A stretch of DNA of 64,000 nucleotides from Candidatus Edwardsbacteria bacterium (GTDB lineage Bacteria; Edwardsbacteria; AC1; EtOH8). The notes under the pieces are model-generated. The model did no database searches and was not told the DNA's origin. It saw nothing but the letters and a program-made list of their open reading frames with translations. Every line of letters begins with the position of its first letter. The first letter of the stretch is position 1. The DNA is taken from contig JAVHLB010000012.1 in assembly GCA_031082425.1 (NCBI GenBank), positions 12,604 to 76,603 on the forward strand, written 5' to 3'. A program made the translations under genes and the position numbers. Below, piece by piece: positions 1-11,000 of this stretch.

Positions 1-260
1 AACCGGTACAGATCGAAATGATAAATGGGATGCTTGGCGGTGTATTCGTTGAGCAGGGTGAAGCTGGGGCTGACCACCGGCTCCTGCACCCCCCAGCCCC
101 GGCAGATGCCCTGGGCCAGGCAGGTCTTGCCCGATCCCAGGTTGCCGAAAAGGCAGACCACCTGTCCGGGCTTGAGGTGGGCCGAAAGTTTCTGGCCGAA
201 ATCTTTTGTTTCCTGGGGGGAATGGGTGATTATAAATAATGTATTGCTTTTATCCGCCAT
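1..260 (-). CDS. tsaE: tRNA threonylcarbamoyladenosine biosynthesis ATPase TsaE (C-terminus off window)
   Basis: TsaE is the ATPase partner of TsaB/TsaD in making the t6A37 modification on ANN-decoding tRNAs. Reading the minus strand from an ATG at 260 gives MADKSNTLFIITHSPQETKD, followed by a Walker A motif GNLGSGKT at about residues 44-51. Further on is the family-typical SPSFTLLNEY stretch and HFDLYR at the window edge. Only the first 86 or so codons are present; the family is usually about 150 residues. It lies 98 bases downstream of the PorX-like gene on the same strand and may be the last gene of that operon. No frameshift is seen in the visible part. Confidence 0.9.
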   Translation of the reverse strand, partial: MADKSNTLFIITHSPQETKDFGQKLSAHLKPGQVVCLFGNLGSGKTCLAQGICRGWGVQEPVVSPSFTLLNEYTAKHPIYHFDLYR

Positions 261-358
261 GTTCTTAATTCGATTGTTTTAACCGGAATCCCCGATCCCC
301 ATTTCATCAGGACAAGTTTCTCGGGAATGATATATGGTTTAGTATGTTTAGCTGATCC

Positions 359-1918
359 TCATTTCGGAGTCATCACCGCCACCGGCAGGATCATCTCCTC
401 CATGGATATCCCGCCGTGCTGGAAGGTGCCCTCGTACCGCTTGCGGTATTCCTCGTATTTGGTGGGGTACACCAGGTAGAAATCCTCCTTGGCGATCAGG
501 TACTGCATCCCCTTGTACTCCTCCGGCAGGAGATACTCCGCCGGGTCCTTGATCCACAGCACCTGGCGATGATCCCCGGCGATGTTGTTGCCGGACTTGT
601 AGCGCAGGTTGGCGGTGGTGTTCTGCCCGGCCTTGATCTCCGAGCCCCGCCGACCCTGGATGGAGCCATGGTCGGTGGTTATGATCACCTCCCGCTTCTG
701 GTGGGCGGCCATCTGCAGGATGTGGAAGATGTCGGAATTGGCGAACCATGTCAGGGTCAGCGAGCGGAAGGCCTTCTCGTCCGGGGTTATCTCCTGCAGC
801 ACCTGGGAGTCGGCCCGGGAATGCACCAGGATGTCCATGAAATTCACCACCAGGCTGATCAGAGGAACGTTCTGGTAGGAGCCGAAGTTCTTGCGCACCT
901 CCCGGCTCTCGTCGATGTTGAATATCTTTATATAGCGGGGATCGGGCGAGGTTTTGCATTTGAGCCGGGCTAGGTTGATGTCCAGCAGCTGATGCTCGTA
1001 ACGGTTGCGGCTGGCCTCGTTGGCCGCATCGCTCTTCTCCCAGTACTGGGGATAGCTCCTGGCTATCTGGGACGGGAAAAGCCCGCTGAATATGGCGTTG
1101 CGGGAATACGGGGTGGCGGTGGGCAGCACCGAATAATAGTAATCGGTGTGGATGTCGAAATAATTCTTGATCACCGGCTCGATGGTCATCCATTGGTCCA
1201 GCCTCATGCAGTCCAGAATGAGGAACAGGCATTTTTTGCCGGCTTTGGCCGGAGGCACCACGTAGCGCTCCACGATGTCGGTGGACAGCAGCGGCCGCGA
1301 CTGGCCATGCAGCCAGCCGGTATAGCTCTCCTCCACGAAACGGGAGAACTCCAGATCGGCCTCCCGCAGAGTGCCCTCATGGCTGGCATGCAGGCCATCG
1401 TCCCGCAACTGGGAGAGCCGCATGTCCCATTCTATCAGATTGCGGTAATGGCGGCACCATTCCTGCCAGTCCAGGGTGCGGTAGTCGAAGCTGCGCAGGT
1501 CCTGCGAGGCCTGAACGTACTCCCGGACCGTCTGCTCCTCCACCAGTTTGCGGCCGTCCAGCACCCGGCGGCAGGAGGCCAACACCTGGGCCGGATTAAG
1601 GGGCTTCAGCAGGAAATCGTCTATCCTCTGCCCCAGGGCCTGCTCCACCAATTCCTCCCGCTCGCTCTTGGTGGCCATGATCACCGGCAGGTCGGGGTTT
1701 ATCTGCTTGAGCCGCGACAGGGTCTCCAGTCCGTCCATCCCGGGCATCATCTCATCCAGCAGCACCAGGTCGAAGTTTGATGTCCCGATCTTTTTTACCG
1801 CCTCCTCCCCGGAGGCGGCCGGCGTCACCTTGAAATTCTTGCCCTCCAAAAAAATGATCTGCGACTTAAGCAGATCTATCTCGTCGTCGACCCACAGGAT
1901 CCTGTAACCCTCATCCAT
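359..1918 (-). CDS. porX: PorX-like response regulator: receiver domain plus PglZ (alkaline-phosphatase-fold) domain
   Basis: This 519-residue protein has an N-terminal receiver domain. The acidic pair is D11/D12 in WVDDE, the phospho-acceptor is D55 in LLDEMMPG and the conserved Lys is K105. A PglZ/alkaline-phosphatase-like domain fills the C-terminal half: LILDCMRLDQW (D236), a Thr-rich nucleophile region PTATPYSRN (T267/T269) and a metal-ligand motif TTDHG near residue 418. This architecture and length match PorX, the regulator that activates type IX secretion genes in Bacteroidetes. Family knowledge says the PglZ domain is a zinc phosphodiesterase acting on oligonucleotides. It lies 33 bases downstream of a sensor kinase gene, its likely partner. 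The role in T9SS control here is inferred. Confidence 0.88.
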   Translation of the reverse strand: MDEGYRILWVDDEIDLLKSQIIFLEGKNFKVTPAASGEEAVKKIGTSNFDLVLLDEMMPGMDGLETLSRLKQINPDLPVIMATKSEREELVEQALGQRIDDFLLKPLNPAQVLASCRRVLDGRKLVEEQTVREYVQASQDLRSFDYRTLDWQEWCRHYRNLIEWDMRLSQLRDDGLHASHEGTLREADLEFSRFVEESYTGWLHGQSRPLLSTDIVERYVVPPAKAGKKCLFLILDCMRLDQWMTIEPVIKNYFDIHTDYYYSVLPTATPYSRNAIFSGLFPSQIARSYPQYWEKSDAANEASRNRYEHQLLDINLARLKCKTSPDPRYIKIFNIDESREVRKNFGSYQNVPLISLVVNFMDILVHSRADSQVLQEITPDEKAFRSLTLTWFANSDIFHILQMAAHQKREVIITTDHGSIQGRRGSEIKAGQNTTANLRYKSGNNIAGDHRQVLWIKDPAEYLLPEEYKGMQYLIAKEDFYLVYPTKYEEYRKRYEGTFQHGGISMEEMILPVAVMTPK

Positions 1919-1951
1919 AAAACGCCTCTTCTTTCGATATTGCCCTGATAA

Positions 1952-3202
1952 TCACTGGCCGTGCCTTTTGAGGGGCAGGGTTATCAGGAAGGCCGAGCCC
2001 TGTCCCGGACGGCTGCCAGCCAACTTGATTTTCCCCTGGTGGTAATCCTCTATGATCCGCCGAACCAGCGAAAGCCCCAGCCCCCAGCCCAGGGCCTTGG
2101 TGGTAAAGCCGGGGGAGAAGATCTTTTTCTGGTGCCCCGGCTGTATCCCCCGGCCGTTGTCGCTGACGGTGATCTCGATCTTTTTGGCGGAAACAACGGT
2201 GCCTATCGATATCACTCCGCCGGGGCCCTCGATGGCGTCGATGGCGTTCTTGATCAGGTTCTCCGCCGCCCAGGTGAACAGGTCCCGGTTCAGCAGGACC
2301 GCGGGGCCTGGGTCGTAGTTTTCCTCAAAACGGATGTTCTTGCCCATGTTGGCCGCCCGGTGGGTGAAATATCCCACCGCCTGATGCAACAGCTGGTTGA
2401 TATCGGCCTCGGCCAGTTTGGGAATGGAGCCCACCTGGTTAAAACGGTTGAGCACCTTCTCCAGATGGGCCAGGTCGTTCTCCATCTCGGGGATTATCTC
2501 CGGCGGGGCCTTGGTGCCGTCCTTGAGCAAGGTCAGCCAGCCCATCAGGGATGAGATGGGGGTGCCCAGCTGATGAGCCGCCTCCCGGGCCAGCCCCACC
2601 CACACCGCCCGCTCCTCGCCGGCCTTGATGGCCCGGAACCCTATGAATCCTATCCAGACGAACAGGGCGATCATGCCGATCTGGATGAAGGGGACGTAGC
2701 CCAGCTCCTTCAATATCTGGGGATTGCCGTAATGCACGTAGCCCACCACCGTGGAATCGGAGTTGATCATCATGGGGATGGGTTGGTTCTCGCCGTCCAG
2801 CTTCAGGATGGCGGTCTTGACCCCGGCCAGCGGGTCGCCGGGCGGCAGCGAGTCCCACTGCTTCATCTGTTCGGTGGTCATGGGGTATGGCTCGATGCCG
2901 ATATTCTTCCAGGCCAGGGGGACGCCCTTCCGGTCGGTGACCACCACCGGGAAGTTTATCTTCTGGATGATCTCCTCGAAGATGATGCCGGTCTCCGGAA
3001 CGTCCCCCACCACCTCGGGCACCGCCGCGGTCATGCAGAAGCGGGCGAACACCCGGGACATGATCCGGGGCTCCTCCTCCAGCTTGCGGATCAGCAGGGT
3101 GGTGTAGATCAGGGAGACCAGCACCAGGCTGGCGGCGCCCACGAACAGGTAGGAGCGCCAGATCCCGGTCCATCTGGAATGGGGTTTTACGAAAGAGACC
3201 AT
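1952..3202 (-). CDS. Membrane sensor histidine kinase, probable partner of the PorX-like regulator
   Basis: A 416-residue kinase with two predicted membrane segments (about residues 18-38 and 172-194) bracketing a periplasmic sensor region of roughly 130 residues. The H-box reads AREAAHQLGTPISSL with the phospho-accepting His near residue 209. The N-box is ENLIKNAIDAIE, the G1 box is DNGRGI and the G2 box is GWGLGLSLV. The AHQLGTP form of the H-box is common in Bacteroidetes and Chlorobi kinases. It is encoded immediately upstream of the PorX-like gene, so phosphotransfer between them is likely. From memory, PorY, the kinase reported for PorX in Porphyromonas, is encoded elsewhere in that genome, so I do not call this PorY. 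Confidence 0.87.
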   Translation of the reverse strand: MVSFVKPHSRWTGIWRSYLFVGAASLVLVSLIYTTLLIRKLEEEPRIMSRVFARFCMTAAVPEVVGDVPETGIIFEEIIQKINFPVVVTDRKGVPLAWKNIGIEPYPMTTEQMKQWDSLPPGDPLAGVKTAILKLDGENQPIPMMINSDSTVVGYVHYGNPQILKELGYVPFIQIGMIALFVWIGFIGFRAIKAGEERAVWVGLAREAAHQLGTPISSLMGWLTLLKDGTKAPPEIIPEMENDLAHLEKVLNRFNQVGSIPKLAEADINQLLHQAVGYFTHRAANMGKNIRFEENYDPGPAVLLNRDLFTWAAENLIKNAIDAIEGPGGVISIGTVVSAKKIEITVSDNGRGIQPGHQKKIFSPGFTTKALGWGLGLSLVRRIIEDYHQGKIKLAGSRPGQGSAFLITLPLKRHGQ

Positions 3203-3279
3203 AGATGATTTTAATTAATGAAATTTAATCCTGGGCACTAAATTCTAAACCATAACGACCGTACATTGCAAATATATTA

Positions 3280-6200
3280 TTAGATCTTTACCTGGTTCCG
3301 CCCCCCGGCCTTGGCCCGGTACAGGGCCTTGTCCACCTTGTCTATTATCTCGTCCTTCTCGGAGCCATCCTCCGGAAAACCGGAGACCCCCAGGCTGATG
3401 GTCACCCGCCCGATATTCTTCGCTCCCTCGGCCTCGAACCGGTTCCTCTCCACCGCCACCCGGATCCGCTCGGCCAGCAGCCGGGCCTCGGACTTCTTGG
3501 TCTCGGGCAGCACCAGCATGAACTCCTCTCCGCCGTAGCGGGCCACCAGGTCCACGTCGCGGGCCTGCTCCCGGAGCAGCCGGGATACCTCTTTCAGGAC
3601 TATGTCTCCCATCGGATGTCCCAGGGTGTCGTTGATCCTCTTGAAATGGTCGATGTCCATCATTATCAGGGACAGCGGATGATTGTACCTCCGGGCCCGG
3701 TTGAGCTCCCGTTCGAAGAAGGACTGGAAGAAGCGGTGGTTGTTCAGGCCGGTCAGGCCGTCGGTCACCGCCAGCTGTTCGGTCTCCTCGTACAGCCGGG
3801 CGTTCTCCAGGGCCACCGCCACCTGGCTGGCCAGGGTGGTCAGCAGCCGCTGGTCCACCTGGTCGAAGGCGTTGACATTGTCGCTCTCCACGTTGAGCAC
3901 CCCCACCACCTGTTGTTTGATCTTCAGCGGCACCGCCAGCTCCGAGCGGGTCTTGCCGTCGATGCTGACGTAATGCTGGTTCTGGGTGACGTCCTTGACC
4001 ATGATCGGCTCGCCGGTGGCCGCCACCATCCCAGTAATGCCCTCCCGGCCGATCTTCAGCCTTCGCCCCATTTCGTTCAGGATATCATGATACCCCAGGC
4101 TGGCCTTGAACACCAGCTCGTTGGCATTGCTGTCCACGATCATTATGGCGATCTTGTTGTAATGGAAGGTATCACTCAGGATGCGGCAGACCTGGTCCAG
4201 CAACACATCCAGCTTCAAGGTGGAGCTGACCGTAGTGCCCACATTATGCAGCGCCGAAAGTTCGCTGATCCGGCGCTTGGCCTCCTCATACAGCCTGGCA
4301 TTATCCAGGGCTATCGATACCTGGCTGGCCAGGGTGGTCAGCAGCCTCAGGTCGGACTCGGTGAAGGCGTCGGTCTTGTCATCCTCGATGTTGAGCACCC
4401 CGATGGTCTTCCCTTCCCGTTTGATGGGCACCGCGATCTCCGAAAGCACCCGGGGGTCGATGGCGCTGTAGCGCGGTTCCTGACGGACATCGTTGACGAT
4501 CTGGGGTTCACCATGCTCTGCTACCCAGCCCACCACGCTGTTGCCGCCCACCGTAAAGTAAAGCATATTAAGCTCCTCGCCGTATCCGGACTGGGCCCCG
4601 ATGAAGATGCTCTTGCTCTGCGGCTCCACCGTGAAGATGGCCACCTTCAGATAATGCAGGGTGTCCCGGATGACCCCCACCACCTTTTCCAGCAGTTTTT
4701 CCCTTTCGATGGCCGAGGAGATCACTATTCCGATATTGTGCAGGGTGGAAAGTTCGCTGATACGGGCCTGGGCATCATTATAGAGCGTGGCGTTGGCAAT
4801 GGCCAGGGCCGCAGTGTTGGCAAAGGCCTCCAGCGATCGCACCTTCCGTTTGTCGGGGACCTTGCCGTCGGTCGGCTTGTCTATCTGGATGATGGCCAGC
4901 AGCTTCTTCTCCTTGGAATACAGCGGCACTATCAGCAGGTTGCCGGCCTGCCAATCCCCGCCCTTGCCTTCCTTGTTGGGATGGGGGCTGTCCCCGTTGC
5001 CTTCATCTTTGCCGAAAGGCAGAAAAAAGGAATTTCCTATCCTGTATTCAGGTTTCATCAGGTTCAGATATTGCTCCAGGTTGGAATGCACCTGCCGGAT
5101 GCTCTCGAACTCCTCGGGGCTGAAACCGGAGGCCGCCTTGTGGGTAAGCAACTGGCCGCCGCCCTCGACCAGGCTGATCAGGACCGCCTCAAAGCCCAGG
5201 CTGCTGTGAATGCCCTCCACGATCACTGATAGGATCTCCTCCAGTTTGAGCGAAGAAAGGATGGTGCTGGAAAGGTACTGCAGGGTGGAAAGCTCGGTGT
5301 TGACCTCGATCTGCCGTTTTAAGGCCAGATTAAGCCGAGTGTTGGTGTCGGCCAGCTTGTTCTCGCTGCTTCGTATCTCAGAGAACAGGGCCGCATTCTT
5401 CCAGGCCACTGCGGCCTGGTTGGTGAACAGCGAAGCCAGTTCGTACTCCCGGTCGGTAAAGCCCCGAGATACTTCCCGCCCTATGACCAGTACCGCCTCG
5501 GCCCGTTCCTGGACCATCAGCGGAAGCACCAGCAACGACTCGGCCTCCGCGGTGGTGCCAGGCACCACTTCGGTCCTCTGGTCCCTGTCGGTATTTTTGA
5601 TCATCTCCGCCGCCCCGCTCCTGGCGATGGCCCCTGTCAGTCCGGTGTCCACAGAGAATGGCAGGTCGGCCATTATCTCCCGGGCGTTTGGCCCCCTGGC
5701 CAGGATGGGGCTGAGCTGTCTTCTCTCCCAATCGGCCCGATAGATGGCCAGCCGTTCAAACGGGATCAACTGTTCGATCTGGCCGGCGATCTGCTCCAGC
5801 ATCTGGTTGACATCCAGCGTTCCCAGCAACAGGGAGCTGGTATCCAGCAGGGCCTTTTGGGCCGTGATCCTTCCATCCAGGGCCGCCACCAGTTCGGCCC
5901 TTTCCAGGGCCATGGCCAGTGAGTTGCCCAGGGTCAAGGCCAATTCCATATCTTTGCGGCCAAAACGGTGGAGATTGCCGGAATAGTTGTTGATGTTCAG
6001 CACCCCGATCACCCGGTTCTTGGCCATCAGAGGAACGGATATAGTGGAGGCCAAAGCTTCCTCCTGCCCGGTCAGTTTGAAACGCTGGTCCTGGCTCAGG
6101 TCCTCGGCAAGCACCGGCTGCATTTTCTCCGCCACCCAGCCGGCCAGCCCCTGCCCTACCGAGAAGGCCGCCTTGTCTATGGTTGCAGGTGACAGCCCCT

Positions 6201-8019
6201 TGGAAGCCTTTATTCTCAGCTTTTGGTCGTGGGGATCCATCAGCATTATCGAAAGGGTGTCGGCGGTTATCACCTGGGATACGGTATCCATCCCCAATTT
6301 TAATATCTCACTGGCGTCGGTGAACGAGGTGATGGCCTGGCTGAACTGGTACAGAATGGACAGTTGTTTCAGGCCCTCCACCATATCATGATACAAACCG
6401 GCGTTGTCCAGCACCAGGGCCGCCTGAAAGGCCAGGGCCTCGGCGGAAAGCACGTCCTGGTCCGAAAAATCGCCGCCATCCTCTTTGTCGGCCGCATAGA
6501 TCAGCCCGATGATCCGGTTCCTGGTGGACAGCGGAATGACGATGACCTTGGATATCTCGAACAGCCTGGCGAAATCCCTCAGGATATACGGATCGTGGGC
6601 CACATCGTTGCTGTAGTACGAACGGCCCTTCTGGAAGACCGTCGCGGCGATGCCTCCCTGGTCCAGCCGGAAGCGGAAATGTCCGGACATGGTTTCGACA
6701 TCCCCGTACTTTTCCTTCTGGGTCCGGGACAGCGGCGGAGAATAATAGACCGGAAGCTGGACCTTGACCTCGTCGGTCTCCTGGTTGTAAAGGCTTATCA
6801 GGCATTTCTTCACCGCCAGGGCGGAGGCGATCTTCTCCACTATCTTTCCGGTCACCGTTCCCAGGTCGCTGTTCACCGACAGGCTCTGGGAGATGCTGTT
6901 GATGTCGGAGAGCTCTCGGATCCTCCTCTCGGCCAGCTCCTCCAGCCTGATCTTGTTGATGGTCAGGGCGGCCTGCCCGGCAAAATTCTCCAGCAGCCTG
7001 ATATCATCCTGGTCGAAAGCATCGACGGCGGGGCTTTCGATGTCCAGCACCCCTATTACTTCATCCTTATGCCAAAGCGGAATAGCCACCTCAGAACGGC
7101 AGCCCGGGACGCCCTCCAGATATCTCTGGTCCTTCAAAACATCAGGCGCATAAAGGGTCTTGCCGCAAGACGCCGCCCAACCGCATATGCCCTGCTGGCC
7201 TATCTTCAGCTTCAGCCCCATCTGTTTTTGAGGATACCCTACCGCCGCCTTGATAAAAAGATTTTGCCCGTTCTCGTCTTTTAACAGGATGGCGCAATTC
7301 GGGTATCCCAAGGAGTGGCTGATGATCTCCAGAATGGTATTCAGAACCTGCCCCAGGTTCTGCTGATTTACCGCGGCGTTGGTGACCTGGAAAAGGGTGG
7401 ACAGTTCCTTGATGCTCTGTTTTGATTCTCCATGCATTTTAGCGTTATATATGGCCCCGGCCGCCTGGTTGGCCAAGATCTCGGACAGCTTCAAAGTATC
7501 GCCGGTCAGAGTGTCGTGGTGCTGGTCGTCCCAGATCATCAGGATGCCCAGGCAGAGATTCCCGGCCAGCAACGGCACTCCCAGCCAGGCCTTGGTTTCC
7601 GGAGCGGTGGTCTTCAGTCTGCGTTTCCGGCATTCCCTTTTATAGTCGTTGCTGAGGATCGGCTCCCTTTTCTCCCAGACATAGGTCGCCAGCCCCTGCC
7701 CCAGCGGAAAACTCTCCGGCCTCACTTTCCGGCCGTTCCGGTATTCGAAGATCACAGTGAATATTTTTTTCTCCGGCTCCGCCAGGGCCAGCAGCATGTT
7801 CCGGGGTTTGATGAACCTGATGATCCGGCTGTATATCTCCTCAAAGATGCTGTCGGAATCGGCGCAGGTGGCGGCGGCCCGGCTGACCTTGACGATGGTG
7901 TCCAGCAGGATGTCATTGTCGCCGGTTCCAGGAAGAGCACTGCAGGCAGCGGTCTTGGGCAATTTGCGCTGGACGGCCTTTCCCCGCAAAGGATGTTTGC
8001 CGCTTTTTTTCGAGATCAT
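3280..8019 (-). CDS. Giant multi-GAF diguanylate cyclase (eight GAF domains plus GGDEF)
   Basis: A 1579-residue cytosolic protein with no evident signal peptide or membrane segment. I count eight tandem GAF-type modules, at about residues 35-195, 207-365, 372-545, 555-715, 725-890, 915-1090, 1100-1255 and 1262-1415. Most begin with ELS-type linkers (ELSTLFQV, ELSDINSI, ELSTLHNI, ELSALHNV) and end in LENARLYEE-like helices. A GGDEF domain follows from about 1419, with an intact active site GGEEF (1496-1500) and a perfect RxxD product-inhibition site RDVD (1487-1490) five residues before it. It should make c-di-GMP from two GTP. Its start lies one base after the stop of the HD-GYP gene, which implies translational coupling. 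Ligands of the GAF domains are unknown. Confidence 0.93.
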   Translation of the reverse strand: MISKKSGKHPLRGKAVQRKLPKTAACSALPGTGDNDILLDTIVKVSRAAATCADSDSIFEEIYSRIIRFIKPRNMLLALAEPEKKIFTVIFEYRNGRKVRPESFPLGQGLATYVWEKREPILSNDYKRECRKRRLKTTAPETKAWLGVPLLAGNLCLGILMIWDDQHHDTLTGDTLKLSEILANQAAGAIYNAKMHGESKQSIKELSTLFQVTNAAVNQQNLGQVLNTILEIISHSLGYPNCAILLKDENGQNLFIKAAVGYPQKQMGLKLKIGQQGICGWAASCGKTLYAPDVLKDQRYLEGVPGCRSEVAIPLWHKDEVIGVLDIESPAVDAFDQDDIRLLENFAGQAALTINKIRLEELAERRIRELSDINSISQSLSVNSDLGTVTGKIVEKIASALAVKKCLISLYNQETDEVKVQLPVYYSPPLSRTQKEKYGDVETMSGHFRFRLDQGGIAATVFQKGRSYYSNDVAHDPYILRDFARLFEISKVIVIPLSTRNRIIGLIYAADKEDGGDFSDQDVLSAEALAFQAALVLDNAGLYHDMVEGLKQLSILYQFSQAITSFTDASEILKLGMDTVSQVITADTLSIMLMDPHDQKLRIKASKGLSPATIDKAAFSVGQGLAGWVAEKMQPVLAEDLSQDQRFKLTGQEEALASTISVPLMAKNRVIGVLNINNYSGNLHRFGRKDMELALTLGNSLAMALERAELVAALDGRITAQKALLDTSSLLLGTLDVNQMLEQIAGQIEQLIPFERLAIYRADWERRQLSPILARGPNAREIMADLPFSVDTGLTGAIARSGAAEMIKNTDRDQRTEVVPGTTAEAESLLVLPLMVQERAEAVLVIGREVSRGFTDREYELASLFTNQAAVAWKNAALFSEIRSSENKLADTNTRLNLALKRQIEVNTELSTLQYLSSTILSSLKLEEILSVIVEGIHSSLGFEAVLISLVEGGGQLLTHKAASGFSPEEFESIRQVHSNLEQYLNLMKPEYRIGNSFFLPFGKDEGNGDSPHPNKEGKGGDWQAGNLLIVPLYSKEKKLLAIIQIDKPTDGKVPDKRKVRSLEAFANTAALAIANATLYNDAQARISELSTLHNIGIVISSAIEREKLLEKVVGVIRDTLHYLKVAIFTVEPQSKSIFIGAQSGYGEELNMLYFTVGGNSVVGWVAEHGEPQIVNDVRQEPRYSAIDPRVLSEIAVPIKREGKTIGVLNIEDDKTDAFTESDLRLLTTLASQVSIALDNARLYEEAKRRISELSALHNVGTTVSSTLKLDVLLDQVCRILSDTFHYNKIAIMIVDSNANELVFKASLGYHDILNEMGRRLKIGREGITGMVAATGEPIMVKDVTQNQHYVSIDGKTRSELAVPLKIKQQVVGVLNVESDNVNAFDQVDQRLLTTLASQVAVALENARLYEETEQLAVTDGLTGLNNHRFFQSFFERELNRARRYNHPLSLIMMDIDHFKRINDTLGHPMGDIVLKEVSRLLREQARDVDLVARYGGEEFMLVLPETKKSEARLLAERIRVAVERNRFEAEGAKNIGRVTISLGVSGFPEDGSEKDEIIDKVDKALYRAKAGGRNQVKI

Positions 8020-8020
8020 T

Positions 8021-11000
8021 TCACTCGCCCTCCTTGATGCCCGATTCCCGGCGGAACAGTTCGGTGAAGGCGTTGACTATCTTATGGTCGAACTGGGTGC
8101 CCGCGGCGTCCTGCAGCCGTTGCAGGGCCACTTGGAAGCTGAAAGCCTTGCGGTACGGGCGATCGGAGGTCATGGCCTCGAAGGCGTCGGCCACGGCTAT
8201 GATCCTGGCCTCCAGGGGGATGTCGTCGCCCTTTATGCCGCGGGGATACCCCGAGCCGTCGTAATACTCGTGATGACAGTAGATGACCTCCCCGGTATGG
8301 CTCAGGGCGTCGATCTCCAGCACCAGCCGGCTGCCAATGACCGGATGCAGCTTGACCTCCTGGAACTCGGCGGTGGACAGCACATCCGGCTTGGCCAAAA
8401 TGTCCTCCCTGATCCCCAGCTTGCCAATATCGTGAAGCAGCGAACTGTAATCGACCAGCCGGAGCTTGTCCTCGGACAATCCGATATGCCTGGCTATCTT
8501 CAGGGCATAATGCCTTACGTTCTCCGAATGCCCCTTGGTATAGGGGTCCTTGGCATCCATGGCGGCCACGAAGGCCTTCAGGGTATCGTAATAGCTTCTT
8601 TCCAGGTCGTTGTACAGCCGGATATTTTCGATGGCGATGGCCGCCTGATTGGCAAAAAGCTCCAGCAGGTGCACCGTTTCGATGCCGGGAATGTTGCCGT
8701 CCCAGGGCTCGTCCACCGACAGGTACCCTACGTTGACCCCCTTGATAACCAGGGGAACGATCAGCACGTCGTCCCGATGCCAGGTCCCGTTCGATTGGTA
8801 GTTTTGGCTTACGAACCGGGCGGCGAAATATTTATGGACCTCGGCATCGCTGTGGGGAATAAAATAGGAATTGCTTCTGCGGTATTTGTCCAGGAATATC
8901 TTGGCCTTGTGTTGGGCGTCATTGACCGGGGATTTTTCTATATTTTCCACCTCCTCCGCTCGCAGGCCGTATTGGGCGATATGGCTGCGGCACCCGTTGT
9001 CCTCCAGCACCATCACCGCCTTATGGAACAGCCGGCAGTCGGCTATGCCCTTGATGGTCAGGTCCAGTTTTTCCTGCAAAGTCTGGGCCCGGGCCACCGC
9101 CAGACCGACTTTGAACAGATGCTCCAGTTTATCTTTTTCGCTTTTCAGGGAAAGCTCGGCCTTCTTCCGGACGGTGATATCCTCCAGGGTCCCCTCGTAA
9201 TAAAGGGGTCTGCCGCTTTCATCCTTTACCAGCCTGGCGTTCTCTCTCACCGTCCGAACCGTGCCGTCCTTGCTTCTCAGCTCGGCTTCAAATCCCATTA
9301 CCTCGCCGTTCTGCTCGATCTGCCTGATAAACCTCTCCCTGGTCTTCTTGTCAAGATAGACGCTATTGTTGAGATCCAGTCCCTGGACATCCTCCGGGCT
9401 TTTATATCCCAGCATCCGGATAAGGGAGGGATTGGCAAAAAGAAGTTTGCCTTCGTTGGTGCTGCGGTAGATACCCTCGGAGATTCCCTCGAATATCTGG
9501 CGGTACTTTTCCTCCGAATCCTTCAGGGCGTTCTCCATGTTGATCCGGTCGGTAAGATCGCGGCACACCCCCATCACTTCATGGACCATCCCGCTCTCAT
9601 CGTTCAGCGGCACCAGCCAGGTCTCCAGCCACATCATCCGGTCCCCCACCGGGGTGGGCAGTTCGTAGTGAGCCGCCCGGCCCTTTTCGAAGACCCCCAG
9701 CAGCTGCTCCTGCTGGACCTGGTTGATGTGCTGGGGGAAGAATTCGGCAAGGTTGCGGCCGATGGCCTGCTCCCCGGCCAGGCCCACCACCGACGCCGCC
9801 CGGTTGTTGGCGTACTTTATTCTGGCCCGGCGGTCTATCACGAACACCAGGTCCGGCGAGGAATCGGCCAGGATCTTGTATCTCTGCTCGTTCTGTTTTC
9901 CGGCAGATTCGGCCTCCTTCTGTTCGGTGATGTCCCTGATCATGGTGATCACCCTGATCACCCGGTCATTCTCCAAGATCGGCACCTTTCTGGTCTCGGT
10001 GAAAATGGATCTTCCGGCCACCTGATTTTTTTCCTGGGACACGAACACCTTCTGGGTGCGGAAAACCGTTTCGTATTCCTCCCTGACCTGCTGGGTCAGG
10101 AAGGGGCACACCTCGAAGACGTCCTTGTTTATGACCTCCGGGGTAAGCTTCAGGTCCCGGCACCACTGCATGAACAACCGGTTGGCTAAAATGATCCTCA
10201 GGTCGCGATCCACCACATGGATGGCATCCCCCAGCGAATCGATGGTGGTGCGGTACTGGTATTCGCTGGACCTCAGGGCTTCCTCGGCCCGGCTCTTCTC
10301 GGTGATATCCTCCACCGTGCCCTCGTAATACAAGGTATTGCCGGAGGGGTCCCTTACGGCATGGGCGTTCTCCCTGGAGACCATCAGGCTGCCGTCTTTG
10401 CGGCGCCATTCGCTTATCAAATTGCTTACCGTTCCGTCCTTTTCTATCTGATCCAGGAACTGCTGGCGTATCTTCATATCCGCATAACCCTCGTTGGCTA
10501 TGTCCCGATGCATCAGCTCCTCTGCCGAGGAGTAGCCCAGCATCCGGACCAGGGCCGGATTGACCATCAGCACCTTCCCCTCCGGGGTGCTGCGGTAAAT
10601 GCCCTCGGCCACTCCGTCGAAGATCTGGCGGTATTGGTTCTCCGAGTCCTTGAGTTTTTTCTCGGCCAGCTTGCGCCCAGTGATATCGCGACACAGCGTC
10701 AATATCACCGGGCCAGACCCTCTCTGCACAACCGTAGCATTGATCTCGATTGGGATGATGGTCCCGTCGCGATGCTGATAGTCTATCTCCAGCATCCGCA
10801 CCGATCCCCCCCGGACGCAATTTTCAACTTCCTTCTGGTTACGCTGCAGGTCGTGGGGCGCAGTCCATTCCGTAACCGGCCGGCCTAGGATCTCATGGAG
10901 GGTGCTGAATCCGGCCATTCGCACATATTCCGCGTTGGCGTCTTGAACCCTGCCTGCGGCGTCTATGACCACAAACCCGGTATCGGTGGCCTCGATCAGG

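Noticed and set aside
7757..10189. 810-residue open frame on the plus strand, opposite the c-di-GMP genes
   Set aside because: It lies antisense to two well-supported minus-strand genes; GC-rich codon usage leaves long antisense frames open, and its translation has no recognised domain.
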